From contig JBOGVS010000034.1 of NCBI GenBank assembly GCA_050692555.1, positions 1-34,695 on the forward strand: a stretch of DNA of 34,695 nt. The letters run 5' to 3'. Source of the DNA: DAITPV01 sp050692555. GTDB lineage: Bacteria > Actinomycetota > UBA4738 > CALAEC01. The position numbers were made by a program, and so were the translations under genes. Below the pieces are notes generated by a model, which did no database searches, was not told where the DNA came from, and worked only from the letters and a program-made list of their open reading frames with translations. Below, piece after piece: positions 7,681 through 16,713 of this stretch (the first letter of the stretch is position 1; every line of letters starts with the position of its first letter).

Positions 7681-8313
7681 TCACCGGCGCCGGGAACGGC
7701 GAGGAGGATTGAGGTCCTCGAGGGTGCCGGTGTCGTTCACCCGGAGGACCTTGGGCGCACCCTCCGTGAGCCGCACCGCGGAGATCGAGGCCGTGGCGGC
7801 CTCCAGCCGCTGGTACTGGTCCACGTGCATGCCGGCGAAGTGCGCCAGCGCCAGGAGCACCACGTCGCCGTGGGACACCACCGCAACCGTGGCCCGCGGA
7901 TGTCGCTCGGCGATCACCTCCAGCGCGGCCACGACCCGGCGCTGGACCTCGGCCAGAGTCTCCCCTCCGGGGAACCGAACGGCCGAGGGGTTGGAGCCGT
8001 GGATCCTCCGCCACAGCTTCGTTCGCCGAAGCGCGGGAAAGGACTTGCCGGTCCAGGTCCCGTAGTCGATCTCCTGGAGGTCCTCCACCGTGTTGACCGT
8101 CAGCCCGGTGGCCTGGGCGATGGGGGCCGCGGTCTCCAGGCAACGGTCAAGCGGGCTGGAGTACAACGCCGCGAGGCGAACGCCGCGGAGCCGCTCGGCC
8201 ACCTCGAGGGCCTGCTCCCGTCCCGCGGCCGAGAGGTGGACGGCGGATCGGCCGTACAGCCGCTTCCCGGTCTGGTCGGTGACACCGTGCCTGATCAGCA
8301 ACAGGATGGCCAC
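7681..8313 (-). CDS. Histidine phosphatase family protein (MSMEG_4193 type)
   Basis: A 210-residue enzyme of the phosphoglycerate-mutase-like histidine phosphatase superfamily. The phosphorylated histidine is His9 in the RHG motif, and the second histidine is His148 in VVSHGD. The context matches the MSMEG_4193/TIGR03848 subfamily, which precedes DUF3090 and SCO1664 genes in actinobacteria. The substrate is not known. The GTG start at 8313 is supported by a TATCCT -10 box seven bases upstream. It is the first gene of the leftward operon and is divergent from the pseudouridine genes. Confidence 0.85.
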   Translation of the reverse strand: MAILLLIRHGVTDQTGKRLYGRSAVHLSAAGREQALEVAERLRGVRLAALYSSPLDRCLETAAPIAQATGLTVNTVEDLQEIDYGTWTGKSFPALRRTKLWRRIHGSNPSAVRFPGGETLAEVQRRVVAALEVIAERHPRATVAVVSHGDVVLLALAHFAGMHVDQYQRLEAATASISAVRLTEGAPKVLRVNDTGTLEDLNPPRRSRRR

Positions 8314-8320
8314 GGCCGAC

Positions 8321-8330
8321 AGGATATCGT
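8321..8330. promoter_or_regulatory. Overlapping divergent leaderless -10 boxes
   Basis: Only 23 bases separate the two divergent start codons. On the plus strand TATCGT (8325-8330) ends six bases before the GTG at 8337. On the minus strand TATCCT (8326-8321) ends seven bases before the GTG at 8313. The two hexamers share bases 8325-8326 around a GATATC palindrome. Two RNA polymerases could not bind here together, so the operons may be expressed in competition. Confidence 0.55.
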
Positions 8331-8336
8331 CGGCTC

Positions 8337-9200
8337 GTGGAGCGCCCCGACCTCATCGTGGTCGGCGACGTCATGGTGGACGTGGCCGTCGCGGCCCCGG
8401 CACTGGTCCGCGGTGGTGACGTCCACGGAGACGTGCGCCTCCGGCCCGGCGGCTCGGGAGCGAACGCGGCGGTGTGGGCCGCGGCCGCGGGGGCTCGGGT
8501 GACGCTTTACGGGAAGGTTGGCGACGATCTCGCCGGGAGGCTGCTGTCCCAGGCGGTGCGCGAACGCGGGGTGGACGCTCGCCTGACGGTCGACCCGGAC
8601 GCCCGGACCGGTTCCGTGCTCACGGTCCTGGAGGCCGGCGAGCGGTCGATGGCCGCGGACCGGGGCGCCAACGCGCGACTGGGACCCGATGACGTTCCCT
8701 CGACGCTGGAGGCACGGGCCGTGCTGGTGTCCGGGTACCTGATGCTGCACGAGTCCTCCCGCCCCGCCGCGGAGGCGGCACTGGCCCGAGCAGGAACCGA
8801 GCACATCGCCGTGGACGCGGCCTCCTGGCCTCTGATCAGGGACATGGGGGCCAAGCGGTTCCTCTCGGCGGCGGAGCCGGCGAATCTCCTGCTGGCCAAC
8901 GAGGAAGAGGCCCGGGCCCTGTCCGGCGGAACGCCCGAGGAAGCGGCCCGGGACCTGGCCGGACGGTTCGCCTGGGTGGTGGTGAAGCTCGGCGCGAGGG
9001 GGGTACTGTCGGCACGCTACGGCACCGTGACCGAGGTCCCTTCTCCGGTGGTCGGCGAATCCGATGCCACCGGCGCGGGGGACGCGTTCGACGGCGTGCT
9101 CCTGGCTCGCCTGGCCCTGGGGGATCCCCCGGAGGAAGCCCTGGGGAAGGCGGCCGATGCCGGAGCGCAGGTGGCCGCCGCTTCTGATCCATGGCCGTGA
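8337..9200 (+). CDS. psuK: PfkB-family sugar kinase, probable pseudouridine kinase
   Basis: A 287-residue ribokinase-like enzyme. The N-terminal PfkB signature GGSGANAA lies near residues 38-45. The C-terminal signature DATGAGDAF (243-251) holds the catalytic base Asp249. PfkB kinases phosphorylate many sugars and nucleosides. The choice of pseudouridine rests on the next gene, psuG, whose start overlaps this stop codon by ten bases. In the known pathway the kinase makes pseudouridine 5'-phosphate, which PsuG splits into uracil and ribose 5-phosphate. The GTG start is supported by the -10 box just upstream. Ribokinase or another nucleoside kinase remains possible. Confidence 0.8.
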   Translation: MERPDLIVVGDVMVDVAVAAPALVRGGDVHGDVRLRPGGSGANAAVWAAAAGARVTLYGKVGDDLAGRLLSQAVRERGVDARLTVDPDARTGSVLTVLEAGERSMAADRGANARLGPDDVPSTLEARAVLVSGYLMLHESSRPAAEAALARAGTEHIAVDAASWPLIRDMGAKRFLSAAEPANLLLANEEEARALSGGTPEEAARDLAGRFAWVVVKLGARGVLSARYGTVTEVPSPVVGESDATGAGDAFDGVLLARLALGDPPEEALGKAADAGAQVAAASDPWP

Positions 9201-10087
9201 CCGACGCCCTGTCCTTCTCGGAGAACGTACGCCGGGCGCTCGAGGAGAGCCGCCCGGTGGTGGCCCTGGAGACCAGCGTGGTCAGCCACGGCCTCCCCGC
9301 GCCGTGGGACGCCCGGGCGGCGGAGGCCATCGACCGGGCGGTCCGAGATGTCGGCGCGGAGCCGGCGTGGGTGTGGACCGAGGGAGGCCGGCTCCGCCTG
9401 GGAGCCACCGAGGAGGACCTGGCCCGGCTCACCCCCGACGCGGCCAAGGTGGCCCGCCGGGACCTGCCCGCGGCTCTGGCAAGCGGCGCCCTCGGCGGGA
9501 CCACGGTGTCCGCGACGATCTGGACGGCCGGCCGAGCGGGGATCGAGGTGGCGGCCACCGGAGGGATCGGTGGCGTCCACCCGGGGTCGGGAGACGTCTC
9601 GGCGGACCTCGCCGAGCTGGCCCGCACGCCCGTGACCCTGGTGGCCTCGGGCCCCAAGTCGATCCTGGACCCCGCGGCCACGCTGGAACGGCTGGAGGAG
9701 CTGGGGGTGGCCGTGCTCGGCTACCGGACCGACCGGCTGCCGTTCTTCTTCGTGCGCGACTCCGGCCTCGCCCTCGAGCATCGGGCGGAGCGGCCCGAGG
9801 ACGTGGCGGAGGTGGTGCGGGCCCGCCGGGCCCTGCAGATGGACGGTGCCCTGCTGGTGTGCAACCCGATCCCGGAGGAGGCGGCCCTGGACACCTTCAC
9901 GGTGAGTGAAGCCGCCGAGCGGTGCCGGGCCCGGGCGAATGCCGAGGGCGTAGGGGGGAAGGCCCTGACCCCATTCCTGCTTAACTGCATGGCGGATGTC
10001 ACGGACGGTGCCACGCTCGAGGCCAACCTGTCACTCCTGGAGGCGAACGCCCGAGTGGCCGCATCGATCGCCAAGCTGGTGAAATGA
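9191..10087 (+). CDS. psuG: Pseudouridine-5'-phosphate glycosidase
   Basis: A 298-residue enzyme that cleaves the C-C glycosidic bond of pseudouridine 5'-phosphate to uracil and ribose 5-phosphate. The family motifs are clear: LETSVVSHGLP near residue 26, AATGGIGGVH at 121-130 and GPKSILD at 154-160. Lys156 corresponds to the lysine that forms the Schiff base with the ribose, and Glu27 to the catalytic glutamate of the E. coli enzyme. Length is normal for the family. Translation is probably coupled to the upstream kinase through the ten-base overlap ATGGCCGTGA. Confidence 0.93.
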   Translation: MAVTDALSFSENVRRALEESRPVVALETSVVSHGLPAPWDARAAEAIDRAVRDVGAEPAWVWTEGGRLRLGATEEDLARLTPDAAKVARRDLPAALASGALGGTTVSATIWTAGRAGIEVAATGGIGGVHPGSGDVSADLAELARTPVTLVASGPKSILDPAATLERLEELGVAVLGYRTDRLPFFFVRDSGLALEHRAERPEDVAEVVRARRALQMDGALLVCNPIPEEAALDTFTVSEAAERCRARANAEGVGGKALTPFLLNCMADVTDGATLEANLSLLEANARVAASIAKLVK

Positions 10088-10177
10088 GTGTCACCGAATC
10101 GTCAAACAACCGCCGCGGGACCGACGCACGGCCGGGGCACCATTTCACCTGCCCACTTGGACGAAAGGGAGGTGTCC

Positions 10178-10345
10178 ATGCCCCGGTGCCCGCTGTGTGA
10201 CGGTGCGCGAGTGATCATCGTCCTCGGCGAAACGCGGCGGGGGCTGTGTTCCTCGTGCGGAGCCCGGTGGATCCAGGACGGCGAGATCCAGCGGCACGTG
10301 GAGCCGGCCGGCCCGGCCGTCGATCAGCGGACCGGAGCCCGATAA
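10178..10345 (+). CDS. Small zinc-ribbon protein (55 aa)
   Basis: A 55-residue protein with two CxxC knuckles, Cys4-Cys7 and Cys24-Cys27, separated by 16 residues, as in a rubredoxin- or zinc-ribbon-like fold. It has no other recognisable domain and its function is unknown. A strong ribosome binding site, GGGAGG, precedes the ATG at 10178, and the 90 bases before it separate it from psuG. Its last 22 bases overlap the end of the convergent lhr gene. The well-placed binding site and the paired cysteines argue that it is a real gene. Confidence 0.65.
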   Translation: MPRCPLCDGARVIIVLGETRRGLCSSCGARWIQDGEIQRHVEPAGPAVDQRTGAR

Positions 10346-13300
10346 GTCATACGCCTGGGCCCGGGTGAGAACCCGGCCCGGGCCAGCACCCGAGCGCCCT
10401 CACTCTCAGTAACCTGTGCGTCGCCCCACCGTTCCACGGCGATCCTTCCGCCGGGGAACCTCCGGGCCTCCCCGGCCAGCGCGGCCAGGGCCTCCTCGAG
10501 CCTCTCCGTCGACAGGGGCACCAGCCTCCTGCCCCGCCCCTCCACGCCCAGCACCGGAACGCCGCCGGCCAGCACCAGCCACGACCCCGGGACCCGGGTC
10601 ACCCGGGCCAGGCGGTCCGCGGGGAGCGGGAGGATCCGGCCGTACGGGTTGGCCGGGTCTGCCGCGGCCAGCACCCGGAGGTCGCGTGACGGCTTGCGCC
10701 GCAGGCGCTCCACGGCCGCGGGAACGGCGAATTGGATCCCCGACAGGCCTCTCACGAAGTAGCCGCGACGCACGGTCCCCTGCGCTTCCATCGTGGTGAG
10801 CGCGTCGAGGAGGTGGGGCCAGGGGACGGGGGCCTCGGCGGCCACCGCCATCTCCCGGGCCACCACCCCGTAGGCTCGAAGGAGCCGTTGGGCCCACGCT
10901 TCGGCCCGGGCGCCGGGATCGGCCTCGGGCTCCGGAAGCACGCTCCATCGTCCGTACAGCGGCAACCGCCGACCTGCCCGCGAACGCCGGTCCCGGGCTC
11001 GGGCGGGGGGCTCCCGCATCCCGGCCAACGCGTCGTTGGTGACCCGCCCGGCCCACACCAGCTCGAACAGCGCCGTCAGCGCCTCGTTCTCCGGCAGCCC
11101 GCTCTCGGCGGCGACCTCCGACAGGAACGACGCACCGCGCCGAGAGAGAGCCTCCTCCACGCCCGAGACGGAAGAGTGGTGAGGGCGGATCAGAAGTCCG
11201 AGGCCCGCCCGGGGGAACAGCGCCACCCGACCGCCGTGGAGGCCCTGCCACCGGAACTCCCCGGCGGCGATCAGCCGTTCGGCCGCCGAGGTGTCGCCTC
11301 CCGGGAACCGGCCGGACAGGACTTCCGGAACCAGGATCGCTGCCGGCACAGGAAGCCCCGCCAGGCGATCGAGGACCTCCATGGCCGCGGGTTCGGTCGA
11401 GCCCGGCGCCGGGCCCTGCCACGCGAGCAGGAAGTCCGCGTACCGGTGCGGATCCACCGGCTCGACCTCCTTGCGGAGGACCTGAAGCGTCTCCCGGTGG
11501 ATCCGGCGGAGGTTCTCGGAGTCGACCCACTCCCGGTCGCGGCCGCGAGGCCGGTACCCACCCGAGGCCACGTCGCCGGCGGCCTGGAGATCGATGAGGA
11601 CCGAAGCAGCCCGTTCCTCCGCCAGGCCGTAGCGCTGGGCCACCTCCGCCGCCGTCACCGGCCCCCGCCCGGCCAGGTGCCGCCGGACCACCCGGCGTGC
11701 GGCGTCCTCGTCGTCACCGAGGGCCCGGTACTCCTCGACATGGCCGGGGTCCACCCATCGGGGCTCCCCCGCCACGTCGAGTCGAACGGCCCGGCCGTCG
11801 GCCTCCAGGACCTCCAGCCACTCCCGCCACCGGGGCCCGCACCGCCGGCGAACCTCGTCCTCCGAGAGATCGCCCAGGGCCGCGAGCGCGTCGGCCAGCT
11901 CGTCCGGTCCTCGGGGACGTGACTTCTCGTCGGCCCGCTGGAGGATCCGCTCCACCCGGTCGATCGCTCGCTCGTCCAACAGGTCGCGGAGGGCATCCGG
12001 CCTGACCACCCGGGAGAGGAGGTCGCGGTCCACGGCCAGCAGCTGGGTGCGCCACTCCGCCCGGGGCTGGTCCCCGCCGTACAGGAGGTTCTGCTGGAAG
12101 TCGAACAGGAAGTGCTGGGCGAACGGCGACGGGATGTCCGTGGTCACCCGGTGCACGGCGATCTCCCCGGAGGCCAGCCCGTCGGCCACCTTGCGGAAAT
12201 CTCGCACCCGCAGGAGGTCGTCCCACGCCTCCCGGTACGCCTCCAGGAGCACCGGGAACTCACCGAGGCGTTTCACCACCTGGAGGAGGTCGGCGGCCCG
12301 GATGCGCTGGAGCCACAGAGGAGTCCGAAGCCCCGGTCCTCTGCGGGGGATCAGGAGGGCCCGGGCCGCGCTCTGACGGAACAGGATCCCGAACAGCGGG
12401 GAGACCTGGAGCTCCCGCAGCAGGAGCTCGTCCAGGTCCTCGTCGGTGGGAAGGTCCAGGATCTTGTCCATCGGCAACGGCCCGTCGCGGCCGGAGAACC
12501 GGAGCAAGAGCCCGTCGTCGGTGGCCACTCCCTCCACGTCCAGGTTCTCCGCGTCCCGGATCCGGGCCCGGGCCACGAGCATCCAGGCGTGGTGGACTCG
12601 TCGGCCGAAGGGCGAGTGGATCACCAGCCGCTGGTCGCCCATCTCGTCCACGAACTCCTCGACGACGACCGCCCGGTCCGAGGGCAGCTCTCCCACCGCG
12701 TCACGCTGCTCCACCAAGAACGTCCTCAGGTTGAGCGCGGCCCGCTCCCCGAGCGCGCATTCCTCCCGTAGCCACTCGGTGAAGTCGGGCTCGTCGAGCC
12801 GCTCCCCCGCCTCCCGGAGGAACGCTCCGACCCGCAGCCCAAGCTCGTAGGGCCGACCGGGCACCTCGCCCGCCCAGAAGGGGAGCGACGGCAACGTCCC
12901 GGGGGCCGGGATCACCGTGACCTCGTCCCTGTCGATGTGCTCGATCCGCCACACCATGGTGCCCAGGAGGAAGGTGTCCCCCGGCCGGGCTTCGAACACG
13001 TACTCCTCGTCGAGGTCCCCCAGCCTGGCTCCGGTGTCCGCATGGACCACCCGGAACTCGCCCCGGTCGGGGATGGCCCCGGCGTTGTTCACCGCCAGCA
13101 TCCTTGTGCCCGGCCGTGGCCGGACCTCACCGGTCTCCCGGTTCCACACCACCCGGGGGCGGAGCTCCCCGAACCTGGCCGCGGGATAGCGGCCGGCCAG
13201 CATGGCCAGGACCGCCTCGAACCGGGGCCGGTCCATGTCTCGGTACGGATAGGCGCCCCGGACCATCTCGTACAGGCTGAGGAGGTTCCAGGACCCCCAG

Positions 13301-14559
13301 CACACCGTGGAGGCGATCTGCTGGGCCATGACGTCCAGACAACCCTCGGGAATCTCGGTGTTCTCCACCTCCCGGCGGAGCATCCCCCTGGCCACCGCGG
13401 CGGCGTCCAGGAGATCCGGGCGGTACTTGGGGATGATCCGCCCGGTGGCCACCTCGCCGACCAGGTGTCCGGCCCGGCCCACCCGCTGGAGCCCCGACGT
13501 CACGGTCTTGGGGCTCTCCACCTGGACCACCAGGTCGATGGCTCCGATGTCGATCCCCAGCTCCAGCGTGGACGTGGCCACCAGCGCCGGGAGGGTGCCG
13601 GCCTTGAGCTGCTCCTCCACTTCCAGCCGGGCCTCGCGGGAGATGCTGCCGTGGTGCACCCGGCAGATGGTCTCGCCGGCCCGGTCGTTGATCTGCTTGG
13701 CGCTTCGCTCCGCAAGGCGCCGGTTGTTGACGAACACCAGCGTGGAGCGGTGAGCCCGGATCATGTCGTGGAGGTCGTCGAACACGTTGGGCCACACGCT
13801 CTCTCCGGGGAGCTCGCGGAAGTCGTCGACCGGAGCCTCGACCACCAGGTCGATCTCCTTCCGGCCGCCCGAGTCCAGGACTCGAACCGGGCGGGCCCGT
13901 CCCCGCTCCTGCCCGCCGAGCCATGCCGCCACGCGTTCTGCCGGGCGGACGGTGGCCGACAGCCCCACTCGCTGGAACGGCCGGCCCACCAGCCACGCCA
14001 GACGCTCCAGCGAGATCGTCAGGTGAGTCCCTCGCTTGTCGTGGGCCAGCGAGTGGACCTCGTCCACGATCACCGCCTCGACGCCCGACAGGGTGGCCGC
14101 GGCCCGCTCCGAGGTGAGCATTAGGTACAGGGACTCCGGCGTGGTGATCAGGACGTCCGGGGGGTGCCTGATCAGCCGCTCGCGGTCCCGCTGGGGCGTG
14201 TCCCCCGAGCGGATCCCTGTGCGGATCTCCGGGAGGTCCGCACTGAGACGGGCCGCCACCTCACGCATCCCGGCCAGGGGAACCTCGAGGTTCCGGTGGA
14301 TGTCGTTCCCCAGCGCCCGGAGCGGCGTGACATAAAGCACCCTGACGTGCTCGTTCGGGCTGGAATCCCGAGCCAGGCGGTCGAGGAACACCAGGAATGC
14401 GGCGAGGGTCTTGCCCGACCCCGTGGGGGCCACCACCAGGGCCGACTCCCCCCCGGCCAGCGCCGGCCAGGCCAGCTCCTGGGCCGGGGTTGGCTCACCG
14501 AAGGCTTCCCGGAACCACGTCCGGGCCACCTCACCGAGGACCGAAAGGGAATCCCTCAC
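10324..14559 (-). CDS. lhr: Lhr-type ATP-dependent helicase
   Basis: A 1411-residue superfamily 2 DNA helicase of the Lhr family, close to the length of full mycobacterial Lhr. Known Lhr proteins are 3'-to-5' translocases that unwind RNA:DNA hybrids and are linked to DNA repair. Walker A is APTGSGKT (residues 44-51) and Walker B is the DEVH box (166-169). Motif III is probably SATVRP, and motif VI is QRVGRAGH in the second RecA domain. The remaining 800 or so residues correspond to the winged-helix and large C-terminal region of Lhr. The GTG start at 14559 is preceded by TACGAT with a nine-base gap. mutY lies 40 bases upstream on the same strand, which makes a repair-themed neighbourhood. Confidence 0.95.
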   Translation of the reverse strand: MRDSLSVLGEVARTWFREAFGEPTPAQELAWPALAGGESALVVAPTGSGKTLAAFLVFLDRLARDSSPNEHVRVLYVTPLRALGNDIHRNLEVPLAGMREVAARLSADLPEIRTGIRSGDTPQRDRERLIRHPPDVLITTPESLYLMLTSERAAATLSGVEAVIVDEVHSLAHDKRGTHLTISLERLAWLVGRPFQRVGLSATVRPAERVAAWLGGQERGRARPVRVLDSGGRKEIDLVVEAPVDDFRELPGESVWPNVFDDLHDMIRAHRSTLVFVNNRRLAERSAKQINDRAGETICRVHHGSISREARLEVEEQLKAGTLPALVATSTLELGIDIGAIDLVVQVESPKTVTSGLQRVGRAGHLVGEVATGRIIPKYRPDLLDAAAVARGMLRREVENTEIPEGCLDVMAQQIASTVCWGSWNLLSLYEMVRGAYPYRDMDRPRFEAVLAMLAGRYPAARFGELRPRVVWNRETGEVRPRPGTRMLAVNNAGAIPDRGEFRVVHADTGARLGDLDEEYVFEARPGDTFLLGTMVWRIEHIDRDEVTVIPAPGTLPSLPFWAGEVPGRPYELGLRVGAFLREAGERLDEPDFTEWLREECALGERAALNLRTFLVEQRDAVGELPSDRAVVVEEFVDEMGDQRLVIHSPFGRRVHHAWMLVARARIRDAENLDVEGVATDDGLLLRFSGRDGPLPMDKILDLPTDEDLDELLLRELQVSPLFGILFRQSAARALLIPRRGPGLRTPLWLQRIRAADLLQVVKRLGEFPVLLEAYREAWDDLLRVRDFRKVADGLASGEIAVHRVTTDIPSPFAQHFLFDFQQNLLYGGDQPRAEWRTQLLAVDRDLLSRVVRPDALRDLLDERAIDRVERILQRADEKSRPRGPDELADALAALGDLSEDEVRRRCGPRWREWLEVLEADGRAVRLDVAGEPRWVDPGHVEEYRALGDDEDAARRVVRRHLAGRGPVTAAEVAQRYGLAEERAASVLIDLQAAGDVASGGYRPRGRDREWVDSENLRRIHRETLQVLRKEVEPVDPHRYADFLLAWQGPAPGSTEPAAMEVLDRLAGLPVPAAILVPEVLSGRFPGGDTSAAERLIAAGEFRWQGLHGGRVALFPRAGLGLLIRPHHSSVSGVEEALSRRGASFLSEVAAESGLPENEALTALFELVWAGRVTNDALAGMREPPARARDRRSRAGRRLPLYGRWSVLPEPEADPGARAEAWAQRLLRAYGVVAREMAVAAEAPVPWPHLLDALTTMEAQGTVRRGYFVRGLSGIQFAVPAAVERLRRKPSRDLRVLAAADPANPYGRILPLPADRLARVTRVPGSWLVLAGGVPVLGVEGRGRRLVPLSTERLEEALAALAGEARRFPGGRIAVERWGDAQVTESEGARVLARAGFSPGPRRMTYRAPVR

Positions 14560-14599
14560 CGGGGAGACATCGTACGCCGGGCCGCTGATACGTCCGACT

Positions 14600-15463
14600 T
14601 CAGGTTTCCAGCGTCACTGGACCGGACGGCCTTCCGGCCAGGGCGGCCGGGCCGGCCCGTACCATCCCCTCCGCGGCCAGGGCCTCGACGGCGCGACACA
14701 CGCGGCCGGCCGGATGTCCCGTCGCCTCGATGAGCCCGGCCAACGGGGCCGATCCTCGCTCCCGCAGGACCCGGACCACCGCGCCACGGACCTGGCGGAA
14801 CGATCCCTCGAACTTCGACTGCCGCCGGCTCGGTCTCGACGGGCGTCGTCCGGCGCGGCGAAAGGCACAGGCCCCGGACAGGGGGCACGCCTGGCACCTG
14901 GGCGTTGGGCGGCAGACCTCTCGGCCCAGATCCATGACGGCCTGGTTCCAGGCCCCCGGGTCGGCCCGGTCGATCCACGCCTCGGCGGCGGTGCGCACCT
15001 CGAAGGCATCCGCCTCCGCCGCATCCACCCCGAGCCTGGTCCTGGCCACCACCCGGCGAACGTTGGTGTCCACGGCCGGCACCGGTTTTCCGAACGCCAG
15101 CGACGCGACGGCCGCAGCCGTGTACGGCCCGATCCCCGGCAGCCGGCGCAGCGACTCGACGTCCCGCGGAACACGGCCACCGTGGCTTCGGGCCATCTCC
15201 CGGGCAGCTTCGGAGAGCGCCACCGCGCGGCGGTTGTAGCCGAGGCCGGCCCAGGCGCGGATCACGTCGGCCCGGGACGCCACAGCCAGAGCCTCGACAG
15301 TGGGGAACCGGCGCACGAAAGCCCCGTACGAGGGGATCACCCTCGAGGCCTGGGTCTGCTGGAGCATCACTTCGCTCACCAGCACCTGATACGGGTCCCA
15401 GGCACCCCGCCACGGATAGGCGCGTCTTCGGGACTGGTACCAGCGAAGGAGGGGAGATTTCAC
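14600..15463 (-). CDS. mutY: A/G-specific adenine glycosylase MutY
   Basis: A 287-residue base-excision repair enzyme that removes adenine opposite 8-oxoguanine. The catalytic Glu31 (in SEVMLQQTQ), Tyr114 (in PGIGPYTAAA) and Asp132 (in AVDTNVRR) are present. Four cysteines for the iron-sulfur cluster are at 184, 190, 193 and 199. The first gap is five residues, where E. coli MutY has six. The C-terminus (about 218-287) starts RQVRG and looks like a short winged-helix-like tail rather than the NUDIX-like domain that reads 8-oxoguanine in E. coli. This short form fits actinobacterial MutY. The GTG at 15463 overlaps the glycosyltransferase stop codon as GTGA, so translation is coupled. Confidence 0.9.
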   Translation of the reverse strand: MKSPLLRWYQSRRRAYPWRGAWDPYQVLVSEVMLQQTQASRVIPSYGAFVRRFPTVEALAVASRADVIRAWAGLGYNRRAVALSEAAREMARSHGGRVPRDVESLRRLPGIGPYTAAAVASLAFGKPVPAVDTNVRRVVARTRLGVDAAEADAFEVRTAAEAWIDRADPGAWNQAVMDLGREVCRPTPRCQACPLSGACAFRRAGRRPSRPSRRQSKFEGSFRQVRGAVVRVLRERGSAPLAGLIEATGHPAGRVCRAVEALAAEGMVRAGPAALAGRPSGPVTLET

Positions 15464-16656
15464 CGAGCGGGGTTCCGATCGCCGATCGCTCTCCGATACA
15501 CCTCCGCAGTGCGAGACGCCGCCCCGGTCCAGGACCCCCGGACGGCGAGCGACCCCCGGGCTCGCTCCGCCAGGGTTCGGGCCAGCGAACCGTCGCCGAG
15601 CACCCGGACCATGGCCCGGGACAACTCCTGGGGGTCTCCGGGGGGGAACCGCAGCCCGGTGACCCCCTCCTCCACCACCTCCCGGAGCCCCCCGGTGTCC
15701 GCGGCCACCACCGGGGTTCCGGAAGCCATGGTCTCCAGGGCCACCAGCCCGAAGGGCTCGTACAGAGAAGGCACCACCACCAGGTCGGCGGCGCCGTAGA
15801 GATCCCGGAGCCGGTCCTCCTCCACGAACCCCTCGAACCGCACCCTCTCGCCCAGCCGGAGAGACCGGCACCGGGCCTCGAGCTCCGGCCGGTAGGTTCC
15901 GGTCCCGGCCACCACGAGCCGGACGCCGGGGATCCGACGGTCGACCAGGGGTAGCGCTTCCAGGATCGTCTGCACGCCTTTCTCGTACTCGAGACGGCCG
16001 GCGAACACGACCAGGGGGCTCCCGTCGATCCCCAGACCGTCTCGAACCCTCCCCCGCGAGCCGACGGGCTCGAACTCCGCGAGCTCGATCTGGTTGGGGA
16101 TGGCGTCGACTCGGTCCGAGGGGGTCTCCAGGACCTCGATCACCTCGCGGCGCATGTACGCGGAGCAGGCGATCACCCGGTCCGCCGTGGACGTGAGCCA
16201 TCGCTCAACGCCGTGGACGAACCGCTGCGTGGGGCCGGCCAGCCGGCCCCGATGGCGACCGTGCTCCGTGGCGTGGATCGTGGCCACCAAGGGCGTGTGG
16301 GTCCGGTCGGCCAGGGCCACCGCGGCGTGAGCCACCAGCCAGTCGTGCGCGTGGATCACATCGGGACGGAGGGTCCGCACCTCCGACCAGGCGCGGTCCA
16401 GGAGCGACCGGTTCAGCTCGAGGACCCAGGGGACCAGATCCGTATAGGAAGGACCCTCGTCGGGGGTCACCCGGACCACCCGCACGCCGCCCTCGCGCTC
16501 ATCACCGCGGCTGAGTGCGAGACCGCGAGTGAACACGGTGACGTCGTGGCCGCAGCGGGTCAGTGCCTCCGACAGGTGCTGGACATGCCGGGACAACCCG
16601 CCCACCACGACCGGCGGGTACTCCCAGGTCAGCAGGGCGACCGAAAGAGGGCGCAT
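15460..16656 (-). CDS. GT4-family glycosyltransferase
   Basis: A 398-residue GT-B fold retaining glycosyltransferase. The N-terminal domain opens with SVALLTWEYPP and a Gly-rich GGLSRHV loop, and contains VIHAHDW. The C-terminal donor-binding domain holds FAGRLEYEKG and the E-x7-E motif in EPFGLVALE. The start resembles glycogen synthase/GlgA-like GT4 enzymes of actinobacteria, but the acceptor cannot be read from sequence. An ATG at 16668 would add four residues but lies inside the TACGAT hexamer at 16672-16667, so I prefer 16656. The stop overlaps the mutY start by four bases, an odd functional pairing. Confidence 0.85.
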   Translation of the reverse strand: MRPLSVALLTWEYPPVVVGGLSRHVQHLSEALTRCGHDVTVFTRGLALSRGDEREGGVRVVRVTPDEGPSYTDLVPWVLELNRSLLDRAWSEVRTLRPDVIHAHDWLVAHAAVALADRTHTPLVATIHATEHGRHRGRLAGPTQRFVHGVERWLTSTADRVIACSAYMRREVIEVLETPSDRVDAIPNQIELAEFEPVGSRGRVRDGLGIDGSPLVVFAGRLEYEKGVQTILEALPLVDRRIPGVRLVVAGTGTYRPELEARCRSLRLGERVRFEGFVEEDRLRDLYGAADLVVVPSLYEPFGLVALETMASGTPVVAADTGGLREVVEEGVTGLRFPPGDPQELSRAMVRVLGDGSLARTLAERARGSLAVRGSWTGAASRTAEVYRRAIGDRNPAR

Positions 16657-16713
16657 GGCCGGCGGCATCGTACCGTGAGCCCGCCTTCGGTCAGCGCCGC
16701 GCCGGAACCCCTG

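Noticed and set aside
14411..15799. 462-codon plus-strand frame across mutY
   Set aside because: Composition-driven shadow of mutY and the glycosyltransferase; no recognisable domain.
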